Shown here: one piece after another, positions 24,651 through 26,404 of the stretch
Numbering within the stretch: position 1 is the stretch's first letter
Layout of the letters: each line of letters begins with the position of its first letter
IMG/VR virus record: IMGVR_UViG_3300030104_005155
Span: 1 to 26,404 of that record
Length of the DNA: 26,404 nt
Reading direction: 5' to 3' (one strand)
Source of the DNA: a virus
Program-made: the position numbers and the translations under genes
The notes under the pieces: generated by a model
What the model saw: the letters and a program-made list of their open reading frames with translations, nothing else
The model's database searches: none
Told to the model about the DNA's origin: nothing

Positions 24651-24743
24651 TCACATATCAGACGCAATCACCTCCAGGATAGCAAGCAGATCATTGCCGT
24701 TATTCGCCACTTTGAGCATACCGATTGCGGTTTCTTTGGTCAT
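24651..24743 (-). CDS. Cyanophage micro-protein, 30 aa, unknown function
   Basis: Translation from the ATG at 24741-24743 gives a 30-aa peptide starting MTKETAIGMLKVANNGNDLL and ending AILEVIASDM. It is probably one or two amphipathic helices. Short proteins opening MTK.TAI.ML...N.G are familiar from cyanophages and cyanobacteria (recognised from memory). The leader is C/A-rich (TTAACTAACACAAACCC) with no Shine-Dalgarno. It is the last gene before the terminator. Confidence 0.65.
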   Translation of the reverse strand: MTKETAIGMLKVANNGNDLLAILEVIASDM

Positions 24744-24783
24744 GGGTTTGTGTTAGTTAAGGTGTGAAGGGTAAGCAGTTTAG

Positions 24784-24799
24784 AGACTTACTTAGGTCT
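24784..24799 (-). repeat. Octamer hairpin, copy 2, after the 53-aa gene
   Basis: Minus-strand AGAC-CTAAGTAA-GTCT, 6 nt after the stop of the 53-aa gene. Same octamer as copy 1, but the four-base arms differ while remaining complementary, which suggests selection for an RNA hairpin. Confidence 0.5.
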
Positions 24800-24805
24800 A
24801 TCAAT

Positions 24806-24967
24806 TCATTTTAGGAAACTATCAATCTTCTCACCAATCGTCTGATTCCTGTTGTTAGCCGGTTCGATGATTTCGCTGGCACCTTCTAATACATTAGCGG
24901 TGAACTTTCTTGCGTCGGTTGACTGCCAGAGGAGGACGCCGATGATGATTACGAGGGCAGTTTTCAT
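24806..24967 (-). CDS. Small protein with N-terminal membrane or signal segment, 53 aa
   Basis: Translation from the ATG at 24965-24967 gives a 53-aa protein starting MKTALVIIIGVLLWQSTDAR. MK followed by about 12 hydrophobic residues is a typical signal peptide or single membrane anchor; the remaining ~35 residues (KFTANVLEGASEIIEPANNR, then NQTIGEKIDSFLK) are polar. It would be anchored in, or exported across, the host inner membrane. No lipobox cysteine was seen. The leader is C/A-rich without Shine-Dalgarno and follows copy A of the 36-bp element. Confidence 0.68.
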   Translation of the reverse strand: MKTALVIIIGVLLWQSTDARKFTANVLEGASEIIEPANNRNQTIGEKIDSFLK

Positions 24968-24998
24968 GAGGTGGTGATTAGTTTGTTTTGGTGTGGTG

Positions 24999-25034
24999 CT
25001 TATACTATGGGGACACTTTGAGCGTCCCCCCTTT
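24999..25034 (-). promoter_or_regulatory. 36-bp conserved element, copy A
   Basis: Minus-strand order: AAAGGGGGG, a GAC...GTC middle, then CCATAGTATAAG. It lies 7 nt after the stop of the 116-aa gene and 31 nt before the 53-aa ATG. This copy alone also folds as a 9-bp hairpin (GGGGACGCT/AGTGTCCCC). 24 of 36 positions are identical in copies A, B and C. Confidence 0.55.
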
Positions 25035-25041
25035 GAGTGAC

Positions 25042-25392
25042 TTAGGCGAAGGTGTAACCGTTCACAAAATCATCGCAGTTGAAGACCTTACCGGTGATGG
25101 AGGATTGTCCGATCAACTTTCTTACATACCACTTAAAGTCTTTCTGAAAGACTCCTTCTCCAGCAATACAAAACTCATCACAGAGTGCATTCAGTCTGCT
25201 TTTAGTTGTGTTAGACTGCCAACCACCATCATAGATCGTCATGCTATCATCACCAATCTCAGCAATCTTGTTACCGTGAAGGCGAACAATAGAGACGTTT
25301 TCTTCCTCGTTAAAGTGAACAGTTGTGTTAGCAGATGACCAGTTCTTTGACTGTTGAATTGCCTGGCACATTTGCTTTTCGATTTTACGCAT
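25042..25392 (-). CDS. Cyanophage protein of unknown function, 116 aa
   Basis: 116 aa from the ATG at 25390-25392: MRKIEKQMCQAIQQSKNWSS, then ANTTVHFNEEENVSIVRLHG, NKIAEIGDDSMTIYDGGWQS and NTTKSRLNALCDEFCIAGEG. It reads as a compact alpha/beta protein with four cysteines and no membrane segment; similar hypothetical proteins occur in cyanophage small-gene regions. An upstream GTG in the same frame falls inside the 36-bp element and would add 21 residues of poor quality, so the ATG is preferred. The leader (CCCAAACAAACAAATC) has no Shine-Dalgarno. Confidence 0.82.
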   Translation of the reverse strand: MRKIEKQMCQAIQQSKNWSSANTTVHFNEEENVSIVRLHGNKIAEIGDDSMTIYDGGWQSNTTKSRLNALCDEFCIAGEGVFQKDFKWYVRKLIGQSSITGKVFNCDDFVNGYTFA

Positions 25393-25450
25393 GATTTGTT
25401 TGTTTGGGAGAAAAAATGTTTTGGTGTGGGTGCCGGTGTCTTGCGCGTCC

Positions 25451-25486
25451 CTCACACTATAGGAACAGTTTCAGCGACCCCCCTTC
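25451..25486 (-). promoter_or_regulatory. 36-bp conserved element, copy B
   Basis: Same register and length as copies A and C; minus-strand ends AAGGGGGGTCGC and TCCTATAGTGTGAG. It overlaps the last codons and stop of the 48-aa gene and precedes the 116-aa ATG by 58 nt. This copy does not fold into a good hairpin, which favours a DNA-level (promoter or protein-binding) role. Confidence 0.55.
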
Positions 25487-25598
25487 TATCCTCTTGCCAT
25501 GCTCCCTCTGTAATCTCTCTTTCATCATCATATTCTGTCGAATAATATGAATCAAACTTGGACCAGGATTGACCGTTACAGAATGATGTTGTTGACAT
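25452..25598 (-). CDS. Small acidic protein, 48 aa, unknown function
   Basis: Translation from the ATG at 25596-25598 gives a 48-aa protein starting MSTTSFCNGQSWSKFDSYYS, continuing TEYDDEREITEGAWQEDRRG and ending VAETVPIV. It is acidic and rich in aromatic residues, without membrane segment or recognised domain. Its final codons lie within copy B of the 36-bp element. A longer frame over the same bases on this strand (25457-25687) has arginine/leucine-rich, non-protein-like composition, so this frame is preferred. Confidence 0.6.
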   Translation of the reverse strand: MSTTSFCNGQSWSKFDSYYSTEYDDEREITEGAWQEDRRGVAETVPIV

Positions 25599-25658
25599 GT
25601 TTTGAGGTTGATGAATGACAAAAAAATCGGCGTAGCGTAACTCGGAAGAACTCGGAAA

Positions 25659-25793
25659 CTATCGCAGTTCCTTGATAGTTTTTTCAATAGATTCGTTTCT
25701 CTCGTTGATCATCTCAAGCATGTTAGAATCTAAGAGATCGATCATTAGATTTGCCCCGAGGATAACAACAATGGCACTTAGAAAGATTCTCAT
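25659..25793 (-). CDS. Small membrane-anchored protein with helical tail, 44 aa
   Basis: Translation from the ATG at 25791-25793 gives a 44-aa protein starting MRIFLSAIVVILGANLMIDL and ending with a charged helix (INERNESIEKTIKELR). The first ~20 residues form one membrane span; the rest would be a short coiled or amphipathic helix. The ATG directly follows the TAA of the 54-aa gene (TAAATG), indicating translational coupling. The function is unknown. Confidence 0.68.
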   Translation of the reverse strand: MRIFLSAIVVILGANLMIDLLDSNMLEMINERNESIEKTIKELR

Positions 25794-25958
25794 TTAGTAG
25801 TGTGCCTCTGAGGTGTCAAGTTTGTCGGACCATTCTGCGATCTTATCATAACACTTTTTGTAATCTACAAAAGTATCATTGAAGTTGTCGAGAAAGTGAA
25901 AAGAATAGTTGATGCGATTTTCAGGAATTGAGAGATGATGTTGGAGTTTAATGTTCAT
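25794..25958 (-). CDS. Small soluble protein, 54 aa, unknown function
   Basis: Translation from the ATG at 25956-25958 gives a 54-aa protein starting MNIKLQHHLSIPENRINYSF, continuing HFLDNFNDTFVDYKKCYDKI and ending KLDTSEAHY. It is aromatic-rich and probably helical, with no recognised domain. It starts 2 nt after the stop of the 67-aa gene and abuts the 44-aa gene, so the three form one tightly packed unit. Confidence 0.68.
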   Translation of the reverse strand: MNIKLQHHLSIPENRINYSFHFLDNFNDTFVDYKKCYDKIAEWSDKLDTSEAHY

Positions 25959-25960
25959 AA

Positions 25961-26164
25961 TCAGTTAGAATAAATGGGTGAGACGGTGAATCTTTTGTGT
26001 GGAATGTTTCTGAGTTGGATGATGGTCTCATCTACAACCCTTTCCATTTGATTGTGGAGTCCGTTGAAAGTCTTACAGCGTCTCTTTTTAACCTTGTAAA
26101 CTTTGGTGGGTTGATCATCATAATCAACCTCGATTTGATAGAATCCTGTGTGTTGCTTTGGCAT
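25961..26164 (-). CDS. Small basic protein, 67 aa, unknown function
   Basis: 67 aa from the ATG at 26162-26164: MPKQHTGFYQIEVDYDDQPT, then KVYKVKKRRCKTFNGLHNQM, ending HKRFTVSPIYSN. Beta-strand-like first half with a strongly basic KVKKRR patch, then a helix. No domain is recognised. An ATG six codons upstream (MRVNQS) lies inside copy C of the 36-bp element; if that element is a promoter, the internal ATG must be the start. No clear Shine-Dalgarno. Confidence 0.72.
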   Translation of the reverse strand: MPKQHTGFYQIEVDYDDQPTKVYKVKKRRCKTFNGLHNQMERVVDETIIQLRNIPHKRFTVSPIYSN

Positions 26165-26177
26165 CGATTGATTGACT

Positions 26178-26213
26178 CTCATACTATGGTGACGCTTTCG
26201 ACGACCCCCCTTC
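26178..26213 (-). promoter_or_regulatory. 36-bp conserved element, copy C
   Basis: Third ungapped copy; minus-strand AAGGGGGGTCG at one end and ACCATAGTATGAG at the other. It starts 3 nt after the stop of the 60-aa gene and ends 13 nt before the chosen start of the 67-aa gene. Confidence 0.55.
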
Positions 26214-26216
26214 GAC

Positions 26217-26399
26217 TCAGTTAAAGACGAGTCCGGCTATTTCACAACAATTGTGGGCAGATTCCCAGGTATCATAAAAAGAATCCCAGGCACTCTCGTT
26301 ATCAACAAAGGAGGAGATATTGAGCATCTCACATACCCAATCGTGTGCCATATCACAGTCGGCATTTGTATCACTTACAAAGGCAAACATCTGGGACAT
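26217..26399 (-). CDS. Small acidic protein, 60 aa, unknown function
   Basis: 60 aa, starting MSQMFAFVSDTNADCDMAHD and continuing WVCEMLNISSFVDNESAWDS, then FYDTWESAHNCCEIAGLVFN. It is acidic, rich in W/F/D with four cysteines (one CC pair); two helices are likely. No recognised domain. The upstream context is outside the window, so its promoter and ribosome site cannot be judged. It leads the row of micro-genes. Confidence 0.68.
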   Translation of the reverse strand: MSQMFAFVSDTNADCDMAHDWVCEMLNISSFVDNESAWDSFYDTWESAHNCCEIAGLVFN

Positions 26400-26404
26400 T
26401 ACAT

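Noticed and set aside
24988-25338. Plus-strand 116-codon frame
   Set aside because: It is fully antisense to the 116-aa minus gene, whose composition and start are better.
25451-25470. Plus-strand CACTATAGG-like string resembling a T7-type phage promoter in copy B
   Set aside because: The other two copies read TACTATGG, the direction is antisense to all genes, and a T4-like myovirus is not expected to carry a T7-type polymerase.
25650-25680. AT-rich AAACTATC/GATAGTTT stem at the end of the 44-aa gene as a terminator
   Set aside because: Weak stem, 10-nt loop, no T-run directly after it, and most of it is coding.
25457-25687. Minus-strand 76-codon frame
   Set aside because: Overlaps the 44- and 48-aa genes in another frame and has an atypical, non-protein-like composition.
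25797-25822. TTGACA in the 54-aa gene as a sigma-70 promoter
   Set aside because: At 17 bp the -10 is TAAATG, a poor match, and it lies within a coding sequence.
1-26404. tRNA genes, CRISPR arrays, insertion sequences, integrase or attachment sites
   Set aside because: None were seen on reading either strand; no cloverleaf, spaced direct-repeat array or transposase motif was recognised.

Overview
The window looks like part of a marine T4-like cyanophage (exo-T4 myovirus of Synechococcus/Prochlorococcus). The evidence is an adjoining baseplate-wedge cluster (gp25, gp6, a gp7-position giant, gp8, a DUF4815-type protein), T4-type late promoters, cyanophage-style micro-genes and a GT-A-fold glycosyltransferase. 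No photosynthesis genes, tRNA, CRISPR or insertion sequences were seen. All supported genes lie on the minus strand, so the window reads from right (26.4 kb) to left (1).

Right block (26404-24568): eight tiny genes of 30-116 aa, none with an assignable function. Most lack a clear Shine-Dalgarno and several have C/A-rich leaders. Three of these junctions carry ungapped copies of a 36-bp element (24 of 36 positions identical in all three), each just after one gene's stop and upstream of the next start. Two genes are followed 6-8 nt after the stop by a small hairpin with the same octamer CTAAGTAA between 4-bp arms that differ in sequence but stay complementary. A clear intrinsic terminator at 24564-24588 closes the block.

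Origin-like gap (about 24.25-24.65 kb): the only non-coding stretch over 300 bp. It has two TTTTCCACA sites 21 bp apart plus an inverted near-match (DnaA-box-like), a strongly AT-rich tract, and a plus-strand TTGACA-17-TAGACT promoter aimed at that tract. On the minus strand it has a perfect T4 late promoter TATAAATA just upstream of a perfect sigma-70 promoter.

Middle block (24.25-22.5 kb): a 58-aa gene, a 69-aa gene (possibly with a lost or frameshifted 5' end carrying a YRG motif), a glycosyltransferase, a 43-aa basic protein and a 29-aa membrane peptide. The first three genes each have their own TTGACA-17-TATAAT-like promoter on the minus strand; the last three probably form one operon ending in a hairpin terminator.

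Left block (22.5-0 kb): the late structural operon, in the order 240-aa conserved protein, 51-aa, 66-aa, gp25, gp6, a 4399-aa giant baseplate protein (half of the window), gp8, and a DUF4815-type structural protein that runs off the left edge. Late-promoter-like octamers TATAGATA or GATAAATA sit 20-28 nt before the 240-aa gene, gp25 and gp8. The giant is built from recurring beta-type modules and a YHYH segment and stands where T4 has its much smaller gp7.
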